Below, piece after piece: positions 26,137-36,000 of a stretch of 64,000 nucleotides of DNA (position 1 is its first letter; every line of letters starts with the position of its first letter). The DNA is taken from positions 26,405-90,404 of the forward strand of contig PANE01000041.1 in assembly GCA_002708305.1 (NCBI GenBank), given 5' to 3'. The notes beneath the pieces were generated by a model that had not been told where the DNA came from, ran no database searches, and saw nothing but the letters and a program-made list of their open reading frames with translations. The position numbers and the translations under genes were made by a program. This DNA is from Rhodospirillaceae bacterium. GTDB lineage: Bacteria; Pseudomonadota; Alphaproteobacteria; Thalassobaculales; Thalassobaculaceae.

Positions 26137-27935
26137 TTACCGTCATCCAGTTGGTCAATAAAATTTTCAACCAAAGAAAGTCCTTTAGCCCAAAAGGTAC
26201 TATCGCTTGCATCTAGATTGAAAGGTTGCAGCAACTCCTTGTGCCTAAGGGTTCCTCCGGCTCGAAGCATCTCAATATAATTTTCAGCAAAACCTTCATT
26301 AGATTCTTCGTACACAGCATATAAGGAGTTTACTAAGCAATCTCCAAATGCGTAAGCATAGACATAGAATGGGGAATGGATGAAATGGGGAATATAGGAC
26401 CAGAATGAAGCGTAGTTGCGTTCGAGTTTAATTGCAGGACCAAGGCTTCGTTCTTGCACCGACATCCATACATCCCCTATGGCTTCAGGGGTCAATTCTC
26501 CGTGGCGGCGTTGGTCATGAACAATTGTTTCAAATTCATGAAATGCTATCTGTCGCACCACTGTGTTAAGCATATCTTCTACCTTTGATGCGAGCATTAT
26601 ATTGCGTTCTTGGGGACTGGATTTACTTTTAAGTAATGTTTGAAACGTTAACATTTCCCCAAACACTGACGCTGTTTCTGCCAATGTTAATGGGGTGTCA
26701 GCCATTAAATGTCCTTGTTGACTTGCAAGGACTTGATGAACTCCATGACCAAGTTCATGAGCTAGGGTCATAACGTCACGAGATTTCCCTTGGTAGTTTA
26801 ATAAGAGATATGGGTGTGCACTTGGAACAGTGGGGTGGGCGAAGGCACCTGAGGCTTTGCCGGCGCGAGGTGGAGCATCTATCCAATTTTTATCAAAAAA
26901 CTCTGCACCTATACTTGCTAGCGTTGGAGAAAAAGAGTTATACGAATCCAACACTATTCTCTTTGCATCTTTCCACTCTATTATTGTGTCACTATCGTTC
27001 GGTAAAGGGGCATTCCTATCCCAATAATTCAATTGTTCTACGCCGAACCATTCAGCTTTGAGTTTGTAATATCTATGGGAAAGCTTTTCATAACTCTTTG
27101 TAACAGTTGTAACAAGGGCCTCCACAACATCGTCTTCTACTTGATTGACTCGGTTCCGTGATGAGACAGGTTTTGCATAACATCGCCACTTATCCTCAAT
27201 TTCTTTATCTTTTGCTAAGCTATTAGTAATCAGAGAGTATAATTTAATATTGTTATTTAATTCTGTTCCTAAGATTTCAGCTGCATCTTTTCTTTTGTCA
27301 CTATTTTTGTGGGATAGTCGGTCAAGCGTTTCTGCTATCGTTAGTTCTTGGTCATCTATTTTGAATCTTAGATTTGCCATTGTTTCATCAAAAAGGCGCA
27401 CCCAGGCCGACCGCCCTGTAACACTTTTTTCTAAAAGCATTTCTTCTAACTCGTCACTCAATTGGTGAGGGCGAAAAATGCGAATATCGCGGATCCATGG
27501 CTTAAAATGCGATAGCTCTGGGGACTCTAATTTTTTATCTAATTCAGCATCTTCAATTCGATTAATTTCCAGAGTGAAGAATAGAAGTTTACTACTTATT
27601 TTTGTGACAGCTTCTTGCATCGATTGATAGAACTGTCCATTGTTAGAGTCCGACATATCTGTCGCGTAGACCAACTGAGCGTATGACATTATGCGACTAA
27701 TATTCTCTTCAATTTTTTCAAACTCAATAATGCAGTGGGCGAGTTTAGTTCCGGATATTTCTGCTATGTTGGTTTGGTATTTTTTTTTGAATTTTTCAGC
27801 ATTAAGCATCAATCTTTCAAGATCTTCTTTTAACACTTGCGACTTTACTCCTGGGTAAAGGTCGGACAAATCCCACTCTGGTAGGTTGGCTGGTTTGTTA
27901 TTTGAATAAAGGTTTACGGGTTCGATTTTTTTCAT
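26133..27935 (-). CDS. pepF: Oligoendopeptidase F (M3 family metallopeptidase)
   Basis: A 600-residue M3B metallopeptidase. The zinc motif HELGH is at residues 393-397 (TLAHELGHGVHQVLA), with the downstream ASVFGEML glutamate. The N-terminal helical domain and the GAFAHPTVPSAHPYLLLNY segment are typical of PepF. It degrades short peptides in the cytoplasm. It is divergent from the acyl-CoA synthetase gene across about 90 bases, which must hold promoters for both. Confidence 0.93.
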   Translation of the reverse strand: MKKIEPVNLYSNNKPANLPEWDLSDLYPGVKSQVLKEDLERLMLNAEKFKKKYQTNIAEISGTKLAHCIIEFEKIEENISRIMSYAQLVYATDMSDSNNGQFYQSMQEAVTKISSKLLFFTLEINRIEDAELDKKLESPELSHFKPWIRDIRIFRPHQLSDELEEMLLEKSVTGRSAWVRLFDETMANLRFKIDDQELTIAETLDRLSHKNSDKRKDAAEILGTELNNNIKLYSLITNSLAKDKEIEDKWRCYAKPVSSRNRVNQVEDDVVEALVTTVTKSYEKLSHRYYKLKAEWFGVEQLNYWDRNAPLPNDSDTIIEWKDAKRIVLDSYNSFSPTLASIGAEFFDKNWIDAPPRAGKASGAFAHPTVPSAHPYLLLNYQGKSRDVMTLAHELGHGVHQVLASQQGHLMADTPLTLAETASVFGEMLTFQTLLKSKSSPQERNIMLASKVEDMLNTVVRQIAFHEFETIVHDQRRHGELTPEAIGDVWMSVQERSLGPAIKLERNYASFWSYIPHFIHSPFYVYAYAFGDCLVNSLYAVYEESNEGFAENYIEMLRAGGTLRHKELLQPFNLDASDSTFWAKGLSLVENFIDQLDDGK

Positions 27936-28024
27936 GGGAGTAAAAGCCTTTTGATATTATAGTTTCATTTTTATTTAGCTGCTGTTCTGGTTGTGCGGCG
28001 ATATTAGGGTGCTGGGAGTAGATA

Positions 28025-29824
28025 ATGGATTATAAGGCGTTAAGCAATCTAGCAACCATGTTTTTCGATCAAGCAGATTTGTGGGGATCAAAGCCGTTTC
28101 TTTGGTCAAAAACAGATAGTTTATATAATCCGAAGTCGTATAAGGAAGTCGCTGACGAAGTATGTAAGGTCGCAAATGGTCTTATAGCTATTGGTATTTG
28201 CAAGGGGGATCGTGTCATAATTGTCTCTGAGAACCGTCCAGAATGGGTGATTGCAGATTTGGCAATCACGGCGATCGGAGCAATTGTCGTCCCTGCTTAT
28301 ACAACTAACACTGAAGATGACCATTTCTATGTTGTGGAGCATTCAGAGGCTAAGGCAGCCTTTATATCGACTAAGGGACTAATGCAAATATTTGGTGGTG
28401 CGGCTAGGAAGAGCGCATTGTGTAAAACGGTAATAACGATTGATAACTTTCTAGAGGAGGAAGGTAGTGGGTTAAAAAGTTTAGCTTGGGACAGTATGCT
28501 CACATCTGGAACCGAAAACACTAATGATATTCGTGCAAAATGTAGATCAATTCAAAGAACTGATCTTGCTTGTTTTATTTATACTTCAGGGACAGGAGGT
28601 AACCCTAAAGGTGTAATGCTTACGCATGGGTCCATTTTGGCAAATTGTTTTTCGGCCTTTGACTTATTGACTGATTTTGGTCTCGGAGATGAGAAATTTT
28701 TATCACTTCTGCCCCTATCACATTCTTATGAACACACGTGTGGCCTATACTTTCCCATTTCAATTGGGGCTCAAATTTATTATGCAGAGGGACCTGATAA
28801 GGTTGCACAAAACCTTTTAGAGGCTCAACCAACTATAATGACAGCTGTGCCTAGATTATATGAGTCACTGTATGACCGAATAAAAAAAGGTGTAGAGCGA
28901 ACAGGAGGAGTGAGGGCTAGACTTTTTTTTAAGGCAGTAGAGTTAGGAAAAAAATCCCAGAGCCTAAACTCCAAGATGAGTTGGGTTGAGGACCTACAAA
29001 ATAGATTACTTAATCATTTAGTGCGTAAAAAAGTCAAAGATAAGTTTGGAGGGCAACTTAAAACGTTTGTCTCAGGAGGTGCTGCTCTTAATCCAGAAAT
29101 TGGCGACTTTTTCTTGTCACTTGGAATAAACATACTTCAAGGCTACGGCCAGACAGAAGCTTCCCCAGTTATAAGCTGTAATAGGCCAGGTAATATCCGA
29201 ATTGAAACAGTAGGGCCGGCTCTAGCGGGAGTTGAAATTAAAATAGCCGAAGATGGAGAGATACTTGTTCGGGGGGAACTTGTGATGAATGGTTACTGGC
29301 GTGATAAAAAAGCGACCAATGAAGCGATAGTAGATGGCTGGTTACACACTGGAGATATAGGTGTGATCCAGAACGATGGATTTTTGCAGATCACAGATAG
29401 AAAGAAAGATATTATAGTGAATTCTGGGGGGGATAATATTGCACCAGCGCGTGTTGAAGCCACTATCACACTCAGGTCCGAATTTAGTCAAGCGATGGTA
29501 TATGGGGATAAAAAACCATATCTAGTAGCTCTCATTGTACCTTCAGAGGAATTTATTGGCGAATGGTGTAAGGACCATAACGAGAATAAGAGCTTATTGG
29601 AACTTTCAAAAGATGAAACATTTCGAGCAAAAGTCCAATCTATCATTTCTGAGATCAATACTGGATTATCCCAATTAGAAAAGGTCCGGCATATGATTGT
29701 TGCTCGTGAAGCTTTTCAAACGGGTAATGGATTGATGACCCCAACACTCAAAATAAGACGACATAAAATCTCCGAGTTATATGCCGATCAACTTGAGGGA
29801 CTTTACAAGCGTAAACGTGCGTAA
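28025..29824 (+). CDS. Long-chain acyl-CoA synthetase (AMP-forming)
   Basis: A 599-residue ANL-superfamily ligase: P-loop YTSGTGGNPKGVMLTHG, GYGQTEASPVISCN, DGWLHTGDIGVI, DRKKDIIVNSGGDNIAP, and the C-terminal TPTLKIRRHKI lysine. It resembles bacterial FACL/FadD15-like synthetases with the long insert before the GYGQTE motif. It activates fatty acids to acyl-CoA for beta-oxidation or lipid synthesis. It stands alone before the corrinoid cassette, separated by a hairpin and 131 bases. Confidence 0.93.
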   Translation: MDYKALSNLATMFFDQADLWGSKPFLWSKTDSLYNPKSYKEVADEVCKVANGLIAIGICKGDRVIIVSENRPEWVIADLAITAIGAIVVPAYTTNTEDDHFYVVEHSEAKAAFISTKGLMQIFGGAARKSALCKTVITIDNFLEEEGSGLKSLAWDSMLTSGTENTNDIRAKCRSIQRTDLACFIYTSGTGGNPKGVMLTHGSILANCFSAFDLLTDFGLGDEKFLSLLPLSHSYEHTCGLYFPISIGAQIYYAEGPDKVAQNLLEAQPTIMTAVPRLYESLYDRIKKGVERTGGVRARLFFKAVELGKKSQSLNSKMSWVEDLQNRLLNHLVRKKVKDKFGGQLKTFVSGGAALNPEIGDFFLSLGINILQGYGQTEASPVISCNRPGNIRIETVGPALAGVEIKIAEDGEILVRGELVMNGYWRDKKATNEAIVDGWLHTGDIGVIQNDGFLQITDRKKDIIVNSGGDNIAPARVEATITLRSEFSQAMVYGDKKPYLVALIVPSEEFIGEWCKDHNENKSLLELSKDETFRAKVQSIISEINTGLSQLEKVRHMIVAREAFQTGNGLMTPTLKIRRHKISELYADQLEGLYKRKRA

Positions 29825-29876
29825 AAAAAAATTTTAGAATTAAAAAAATAACCTAAACCTTAAATTTGTTCGGGAC

Positions 29877-29893
29877 GCGACACAAAGTGTCGC
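29877..29893 (+). terminator. Hairpin GCGACAC-AAA-GTGTCGC followed by a T-run
   Basis: A perfect 7-base-pair, GC-rich stem with a 3-base loop lies between the acyl-CoA synthetase stop and the corrinoid protein start. A run of six T bases occurs at 29905-29910, 12 bases beyond the stem, which is further than in a standard intrinsic terminator. It may end the acyl-CoA synthetase transcript or act in the leader of the corrinoid cassette. Confidence 0.45.
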
Positions 29894-29955
29894 AGTATTG
29901 CTAGTTTTTTAAAGAAAATTGAGGGATCGTTGTTTTTTAGCCAGGGATAATTCTG

Positions 29956-30669
29956 ATGGCCGATGATGAAGAGATAATCCTTTCAGAACTGAGTGATGAA
30001 GAACTCGTTGAGCAAATTCATGATGATTTGTATGATGGCCTTAAGGAAGAAATAGAAGAAGGGGTTAATATTCTACTAGAGCGTGGGTGGGTTCCCTACG
30101 ATGTATTGACGAAGGCTTTAGTAGAAGGAATGCGCATCGTAGGAATAGACTTTAGAGACGGGATTTTGTTCGTGCCTGAAGTTTTAATGTCTGCGGGAGC
30201 TATGAAGGGTGGTATGGCTATCCTACGACCACTTCTAATTGAGACAGGAGCTCCTCAATTAGGCAAGATGGTTATTGGAACAGTAAAAGGTGATATCCAC
30301 GATATTGGTAAAAACTTAGTCTCTATGATGATGGAGGGCGCTGGTTTTGATGTTATTGATTTAGGTATTAATAATCCCGTAGAAACTTATTTGGAAGCCT
30401 TAGAAGAACATAAGCCAGACATATTAGGTATGTCAGCATTGCTGACCACGACTATGCCTTACATGAAGATAGTAATCGAAACTATGAAGGAAAAAGGAAT
30501 TAGAAATGATTATATCGTTTTGGTTGGAGGGGCTCCTTTAAACGAAGATTTTGCAGAAAGCATAGGAGCTGATGCTTATTGCAGAGATGCTGCGGTTACG
30601 GTCGAAATAGCGAAGGCACTTATCGAAAAAAGAAGAGGATCTAACTCGATTAGAATGAATGCAAAGTAA
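29956..30669 (+). CDS. Corrinoid (methyl-carrier) protein, MtbC/MttC family
   Basis: A 237-residue protein with an N-terminal helical cap domain (residues about 15-95, with EGMRIVG and PEVLMSAGAMKGG) and a B12-binding Rossmann domain. The cobalt-ligand motif D113-I-H115-D-I-G118 lies in TVKGDIHDIGKN, followed by SALLTTTMPYM and VLVGGAPLN. Such proteins carry a methyl group on cobalt between a substrate methyltransferase and a folate or thiol methyltransferase. Neither enzyme is adjacent. It leads an apparent operon with DUF1638 and a PF13769 protein. Confidence 0.93.
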   Translation: MADDEEIILSELSDEELVEQIHDDLYDGLKEEIEEGVNILLERGWVPYDVLTKALVEGMRIVGIDFRDGILFVPEVLMSAGAMKGGMAILRPLLIETGAPQLGKMVIGTVKGDIHDIGKNLVSMMMEGAGFDVIDLGINNPVETYLEALEEHKPDILGMSALLTTTMPYMKIVIETMKEKGIRNDYIVLVGGAPLNEDFAESIGADAYCRDAAVTVEIAKALIEKRRGSNSIRMNAK

Positions 30670-30747
30670 TTGAAGCTCAATTATATAAAGACAATGGGTT
30701 TAAGTTGATCCAGAAAGTGGTGCTTGTTTTTCATTGGTGATGGCGAG

Positions 30748-31374
30748 ATGCAAACAAATTTAGTAAAAAATATGAATACATCAAAAACCTTATTTATAAC
30801 CTGTGGAGCGCTAGCGCGGGAGGTAATAGCGATAAAAAATTTGAATAAATTTTCGAATATGGAAATTAGTTGCTTACCTGCAAGTTGGCATAATTCTCCA
30901 GAGAAAATTACTCCTGCTATCAGGGCTAAAATTCAGACGGCTAAGGAACGTTTCGACTGTATATTTGTTATTTATGGTGACTGTGGTACCGGCGGTGAAT
31001 TGGATGAGTTATTAAAAAAAGAAGGGGTCTCAAGAATCCCTGGACCTCATTGTTATGAATTTTTTATGGGTAAAGAGGAATTTGATGAGACGCATGCTGA
31101 TGAACCAGGATGCTTTTATTTAACCGACTACCTGGCCCGTCACTTTGATAGGATAATTTTTCAGGGATTGGGATTAGACCGGTTTCCTGAGTTGTTATCA
31201 GAATATTTCCAGCATTATAAAAAGTTAATTTATATAGCCCAGACGAATGATAGTAGATTGGAGTCCAAGGCTATAAAAGCCGCTCATCTTCTTGGCCTCA
31301 AGTATGAACGTCGTATGCGAGGTTACAGTGAACTTGGCAAGTTTGTTGCCTTGGGAATGCAGTCTAGGTATTAA
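30748..31374 (+). CDS. DUF1638 domain protein
   Basis: A 208-residue protein matching DUF1638: ITCGALAREVIAI at residues 17-29, FVIYGDCGTGGELD near 73-86, and IPGPHCYEFFMG near 97-108. C19, C79, H101 and C102 lie in the three most conserved-looking segments and could form a metal or corrinoid-contacting site; that is inference. DUF1638 genes typically accompany corrinoid methyltransferase systems. The frame opens at a TTG at 30724; ATGs at 30748 and 30772 are both possible, and I chose the first. It lies 78 bases after the corrinoid gene. Confidence 0.87.
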   Translation: MQTNLVKNMNTSKTLFITCGALAREVIAIKNLNKFSNMEISCLPASWHNSPEKITPAIRAKIQTAKERFDCIFVIYGDCGTGGELDELLKKEGVSRIPGPHCYEFFMGKEEFDETHADEPGCFYLTDYLARHFDRIIFQGLGLDRFPELLSEYFQHYKKLIYIAQTNDSRLESKAIKAAHLLGLKYERRMRGYSELGKFVALGMQSRY

Positions 31375-31387
31375 TTGGACAGGTCCA

Positions 31388-31699
31388 ATGGCTAATTTAA
31401 TTATTGTGTATTGGCGTGACATACCCGCCCAGGTCATAGCAGAACATGGTAAGGGTCGAAAAAGAGAAACCGCGAAGGTAGAATTGAATAAACGGTTTGC
31501 TCTTGCAATAGATTCTGCCGCAATGAAGTCAAGCTTATCTGATAGCACCGATTACCTGTCCTTTTGGAGAAAGTCCCAACCTGAGTATTGTAGCGGGAAT
31601 TTGCATTCCGAGGCAGCTAATTTAGCTGTAAAAATAGAGAATGACTATGACGCTTTGAAATTAGCGACTTTGGTTAAAAATGGGGGGGTAGAGGATTAA
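31388..31699 (+). CDS. PF13769 ('virulence factor') family small protein
   Basis: A 103-residue protein with the family pattern NLIIVYWRDIPAQVI, a basic RKRETAKVELNKRF segment, FALAIDSAAMKS, and a C-terminal AVKIENDYDALKLATLV. The database name 'virulence factor' is historical. In Alphaproteobacteria this gene recurs beside corrinoid proteins and DUF1638, suggesting a role in corrinoid-dependent methyl transfer. The frame continues upstream to 31292, but only the ATG at 31388, 13 bases after the DUF1638 stop, fits the family N-terminus. Confidence 0.83.
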   Translation: MANLIIVYWRDIPAQVIAEHGKGRKRETAKVELNKRFALAIDSAAMKSSLSDSTDYLSFWRKSQPEYCSGNLHSEAANLAVKIENDYDALKLATLVKNGGVED

Positions 31700-31733
31700 G
31701 ATCGATTGTATTTGTTAGTAATTATGACAACTT

Positions 31734-32723
31734 TTAAGAATGATAAGACAAGTACCAATCAACAAACTTGGGTATCCCTACATCTATTGAAGTAGTAGGG
31801 GCATACCCCAAAGCTTGCTCACTTTCCCTGGTATTTGCATATGTTTTTATCACGTCACCAGGCTGCATCGGTTGCAAATCTATAATAGCCTTTTTTTTGC
31901 AAGCCTTCTCTATGACATTTATATACTCCATGAGTGATACAGGTTTGTTGTTACCAAGATTATAAATTCTATGAGGTGGTGTTTCATTCAAAGTTTTTGG
32001 TGGAGTATCTAATGCACCTATGATTCCTGAGACTATATCCTCAATAAAAGTAAAATCTCGCATCATCTGGCCTTCATTGAATACTCTTATAGGTAGGTCG
32101 TTTAATATACTTTTTGTAAAAATATAGGGTGACATATCTGGACGTCCCCAGGGACCATAGACAGTAAAAAATCGCAAACCAATCGAAGGAATTTGATAGA
32201 GGTGAGAATAGGATTGGGCCATTATCTCCCCCGCTTTTTTTGTGGCGCCATAGAATGAAACTGGTCGATCAGTATTATCGTTTTCAGAGAATGGAATTTT
32301 CGTGTTTGACCCATACACGGAGGAAGAACTAGCATAAATAAAGTTTTTTAAGGTATGAGGGGTTATCATTTTAGATCTACAGAATTCAAGTATATTTAGT
32401 TGGCCGCATAGATTGGATTGCACATATTGATTTGGATGATCTATTGAGTATCTGACCCCAGCCTGCGCACCTAAATGAATGATTCTATCAATTTCCGGGT
32501 GCTTTTTATTTAGAAAATTGAGTGATGTCTGTTTGGAGAAATCGACTTTCTCGAAATAAAAATTCGTATCGTTGTTAATCTGTGCTAGGCGTGCATATTT
32601 TAGCGCTGGGTCGTAATAGTCATTTATGTTGTCTATACCGATGACTTGCTCATCTCTTTCAAGCAAAGCCTTGATAGTATGCATTCCAATAAAACCAGCA
32701 GCGCCCGTGACTAAGACCGACAT
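31734..32723 (-). CDS. NAD-dependent epimerase, UDP-glucuronate 4-epimerase-like
   Basis: A 329-residue extended short-chain dehydrogenase: TGAAGFIGMHTIKALL, DNINDYYDPALKYARLAQ (the insert typical of UDP-glucuronate 4-epimerases), HLGAQAGVRYS, the catalytic YGATKKAGE, and FFTVYGPWGRPDM. It would interconvert UDP-glucuronate and UDP-galacturonate for surface polysaccharide. The ATG at 32723 follows GGAG; a TTG lies one codon upstream. It is alone, with no glycosyltransferases beside it. Confidence 0.9.
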   Translation of the reverse strand: MSVLVTGAAGFIGMHTIKALLERDEQVIGIDNINDYYDPALKYARLAQINNDTNFYFEKVDFSKQTSLNFLNKKHPEIDRIIHLGAQAGVRYSIDHPNQYVQSNLCGQLNILEFCRSKMITPHTLKNFIYASSSSVYGSNTKIPFSENDNTDRPVSFYGATKKAGEIMAQSYSHLYQIPSIGLRFFTVYGPWGRPDMSPYIFTKSILNDLPIRVFNEGQMMRDFTFIEDIVSGIIGALDTPPKTLNETPPHRIYNLGNNKPVSLMEYINVIEKACKKKAIIDLQPMQPGDVIKTYANTRESEQALGYAPTTSIDVGIPKFVDWYLSYHS

Positions 32724-33027
32724 CAACTCACTCCAGTATTAAATACCCTATGTATGCCCTATTAGTGAGTATAAAGCGAGTAGGATTGAAATAAATTAGG
32801 GTGTTACATTCTGGGCAAAGACCACTAGAAATAGATTTAAAGAGGATTTTTTTGCTTTTATTGATAAAATAAATAGTAGTACTATTTCATGGTGGGACGC
32901 TTTGTTAGAATATATGCGTGCTGAAGCGTATCTGATTAAATAAACACATTATCTTATGTGTATATTCGTAAACCATCAGTAATGGGTTTGGGTATTAACG
33001 GGCAAGTTATTAGTAGAGGAAAAGTCC
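32724..33027. other. 304-base gap with a start-less open frame and a small hairpin
   Basis: No complete gene is seen. On the plus strand, frame 32800-32943 is open for 47 codons with a protein-like composition (it includes FFAFIDKINSS and SWWDALLEYMRAEAYL) and ends in TAA. It has no usable start until late and a stop at 32797, so it may be a gene remnant or chance. ACACAT-N6-ATGTGT at 32944-32961 forms a 6-base-pair hairpin. The region must also contain promoters for the epimerase and the indolepyruvate oxidoreductase. Confidence 0.3.
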
Positions 33028-36000
33028 ATGGCTGAAGCTGCCGTTACGTTAGATGATAAATATACCCTTGATAAGGGACGCGTCTTTATCACTGGTGTTC
33101 AAGCGTTGGCACGTCTGCCAATGGTTCAACGTCAGCGTGATGTTCTTAATGGATTAAACACAGCGGGGTTTATCTCGGGGTACCGGGGTTCACCAGTCGG
33201 CGGTTATGATCAGCAGCTCTGGAATGCCAGAAAATTTTTAGAAAATAATCATATAAAATTTCAACCAGGTTTGAATGAAGACCTAGCTGCGTCAGCAATA
33301 TGGGGAAGCCAGCAAACTAATTTGTTTGAGGGCGGGAAGTACGATGGCGTATTTGGTATTTGGTATGGTAAAGGACCAGGAGTAGATCGCTGCGGGGATG
33401 TTTTTAAACATGGCAATATGTCGGGACCATCGAAGCATGGCGGTGTTTTATTAATCGCTGGTGATGATCATGCCGCAAAATCATCAACGGTTCCTCATCA
33501 AAGTGAGTTCGCATTTGTAGATGCAAGTATTCCAGTCCTAAATCCTGCGGGTGTGCAGGAGATTTTAGACTATGGGGTTTTGGGCTTTGAAATGTCGCGA
33601 TTTTCTGGATGTTGGGTGGCTTTTAAGACAACAGCAGAGAATATGGATAGCTCGTCATCGATAGATGTCTCCCCAAATCGTATAAATATTGAATTGCCTG
33701 ATTTTGATATGCCCGCGGATGGTCTTCATATCCGATGGCCTGATGATTGGATTGAACAAGAACATCGACTTCATAATTATAAATTAAATGCGGTCCGAGC
33801 TTTCGCGCGAGCTAACGGTATAGATAAAGTAGTTATGGATAGTAGCACGGCTAAGTTGGGAATAGTGACAACTGGCAAGTCATACCTTGATGTTAGACAA
33901 GCACTTGAGGACCTAGGGATCACAGAAGAAAAAGCGGATGCTATTGGGATTCGTCTCTATAAAATTGGGATGCCATGGCCTCTAGAGCCAATGGGTGTTC
34001 ATGAATTTGCAGAAGGCTTAGAGGAAATTTTAGTCATCGAGGAAAAACGCCCATTGATAGAAAATCAACTGAAAGAGGAATTATATAATTACCCTTCAAA
34101 TAAACGTCCGCGCATCGTCGGTAAGTTAGACGAGAAACAACAACCTCTTCAATCTGCTGCAGGTGTACTAACGGCTAACCAAATAGCCAGTGTTATCGCC
34201 TCACGCATAGCATTATTTGATCAAGGCAGTGAAATACAAAGACAGCTTCGGATCATGGAGGCTAGGGAAGCTCAGTTAGTTCAAAGTAAAACTGATTTTG
34301 CCAGGACACCGTACTTTTGTTCTGGGTGTCCTCATAATACATCCACTAAAGTTCCCGAAGGGAGTCGTGCCACTGCAGGCATAGGATGCCATTTTATGTC
34401 GGTTTGGATGGATCGCGATACATCTACCTTTACCCATATGGGGGCCGAAGGTACCCCCTGGATAGGTCAGGCTGCTTTTACGGAGACCAAACATATTTTT
34501 GCTAATATAGGTGACGGTACTTATACGCATTCAGGTGCTTTAGCAATTCGTGCGGCTGCGGCTTCTGGCGTTAACATAACCTATAAAATCTTATATAATG
34601 ATGCTGTGGCTATGACTGGTGGGCAGCCAGCTGATGGTGGTTTTACGGTCCCTCAGATAGCGGCGCAAGTTGCTGCTGAAGGTGCGAAGCAAGTGCGAGT
34701 GTGTGCAGATGACCCTGATAAGTATCCTATTGGAACAAAATGGCCTGAAAACGCCAGTATTCATCATAGGGACGAGCTGGACAACGTGCAGAAAGATTTG
34801 CGCGAAATAGAGGGTCTTTCGATCCTTATCTATGATCAAACTTGTGCTGCTGAGAAGCGCCGCCGTCGTAAGCGTGGTACTATGATAGATCCCCCAAAAC
34901 GAATTTTTGTTAATGAGCTAGTTTGTGAAGGTTGTGGTGATTGTGGGGTTGCTTCCAACTGCGTTTCTGTAACACCAGTAGAAACAGAATATGGCCGAAA
35001 GCGATTAATAGATCAGTCCGCATGTAACAAAGACTATTCCTGTACAAAAGGCTTTTGTCCCAGCTTTGTGAATGTGATCGGCGGAAAAGTGAAAAAAAAT
35101 AAGGCTACGGAAACATCTGGTGCCGATTTGTTTGAGGCACTGCCGACACCAGAACAACCTAAGCTAGAGCAACCCTATGGCGTCATTGTCACAGGAATTG
35201 GTGGAACTGGGGTTGTAACCATTGGAGCCTTAATAGGTATGGCCGCGCATATTGAAGGAAAAGGCGTATCGGTACTTGATATGGCTGGCCTGGCACAAAA
35301 GGGCGGTGCAGTGATAAGCCATATAAGAATAGCAAAAAGACCGGAAGATATACATGCGGTTAGAATAGCATCGGGCAGTGCTAAATTAATGTTAGCCTGC
35401 GATATGGTGACCGCGGCCAGCGTGGAAGGCTTATCTAAGGTTTCCAAAGAGGAAACTACTGCTATTGTAAATACACAGGAAACAATGACTGGTGCATTCA
35501 CAAGTAATCCAGATTTACCTTTTCCTAGTGCTGTCTTCAAAGATGCGCTTAGAACAGCAGCTGGAGAGAACTCGACGCATTTCATAGATGCATCAAGAAT
35601 AGCCACTAATCTACTTGGTGACAGCATAGCCTCTAACTTATTTATGCTTGGTTACGCTATCCAGAAGGGGCAGCTGCCATTGTCGCTGGAGGCTATTGAG
35701 CAGGCTATAGAATTAAATGCAGTAGCGGTAGATTTCAATAAACAGGCACTTTTATGGGGGCGGCGGGCTGCGCATGATTTAACTTCAGTAGAGAAGTTAG
35801 CGACGCCAAAATTAGCTAAACCTGTTCATAGGGAAATAGCATCGTCGTTGAAAGAGATAAAAGAGAAGCGAATAGAATTTCTTACACAGTATCAAAATGC
35901 CATATATGCTAAGCGTTATGAAGACCTGGTGCGCAAAGCTGAAGATGCGGAGCAAAACCTTACCCCTGGTTTCGAGGGTCTTGCGCTAGCTACGGCACGT

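Noticed and set aside
29825..29955. A cobalamin riboswitch in front of the corrinoid cassette or nrdJ.
   Set aside because: The gaps are only 131 and 85 bases, too short for a typical cobalamin riboswitch, and I saw no B12-box-like sequence.
31388..31699. Reading the PF13769 gene as a virulence determinant.
   Set aside because: The name is a historical database label. The context is corrinoid metabolism in a bacterium with no pathogenicity features here.
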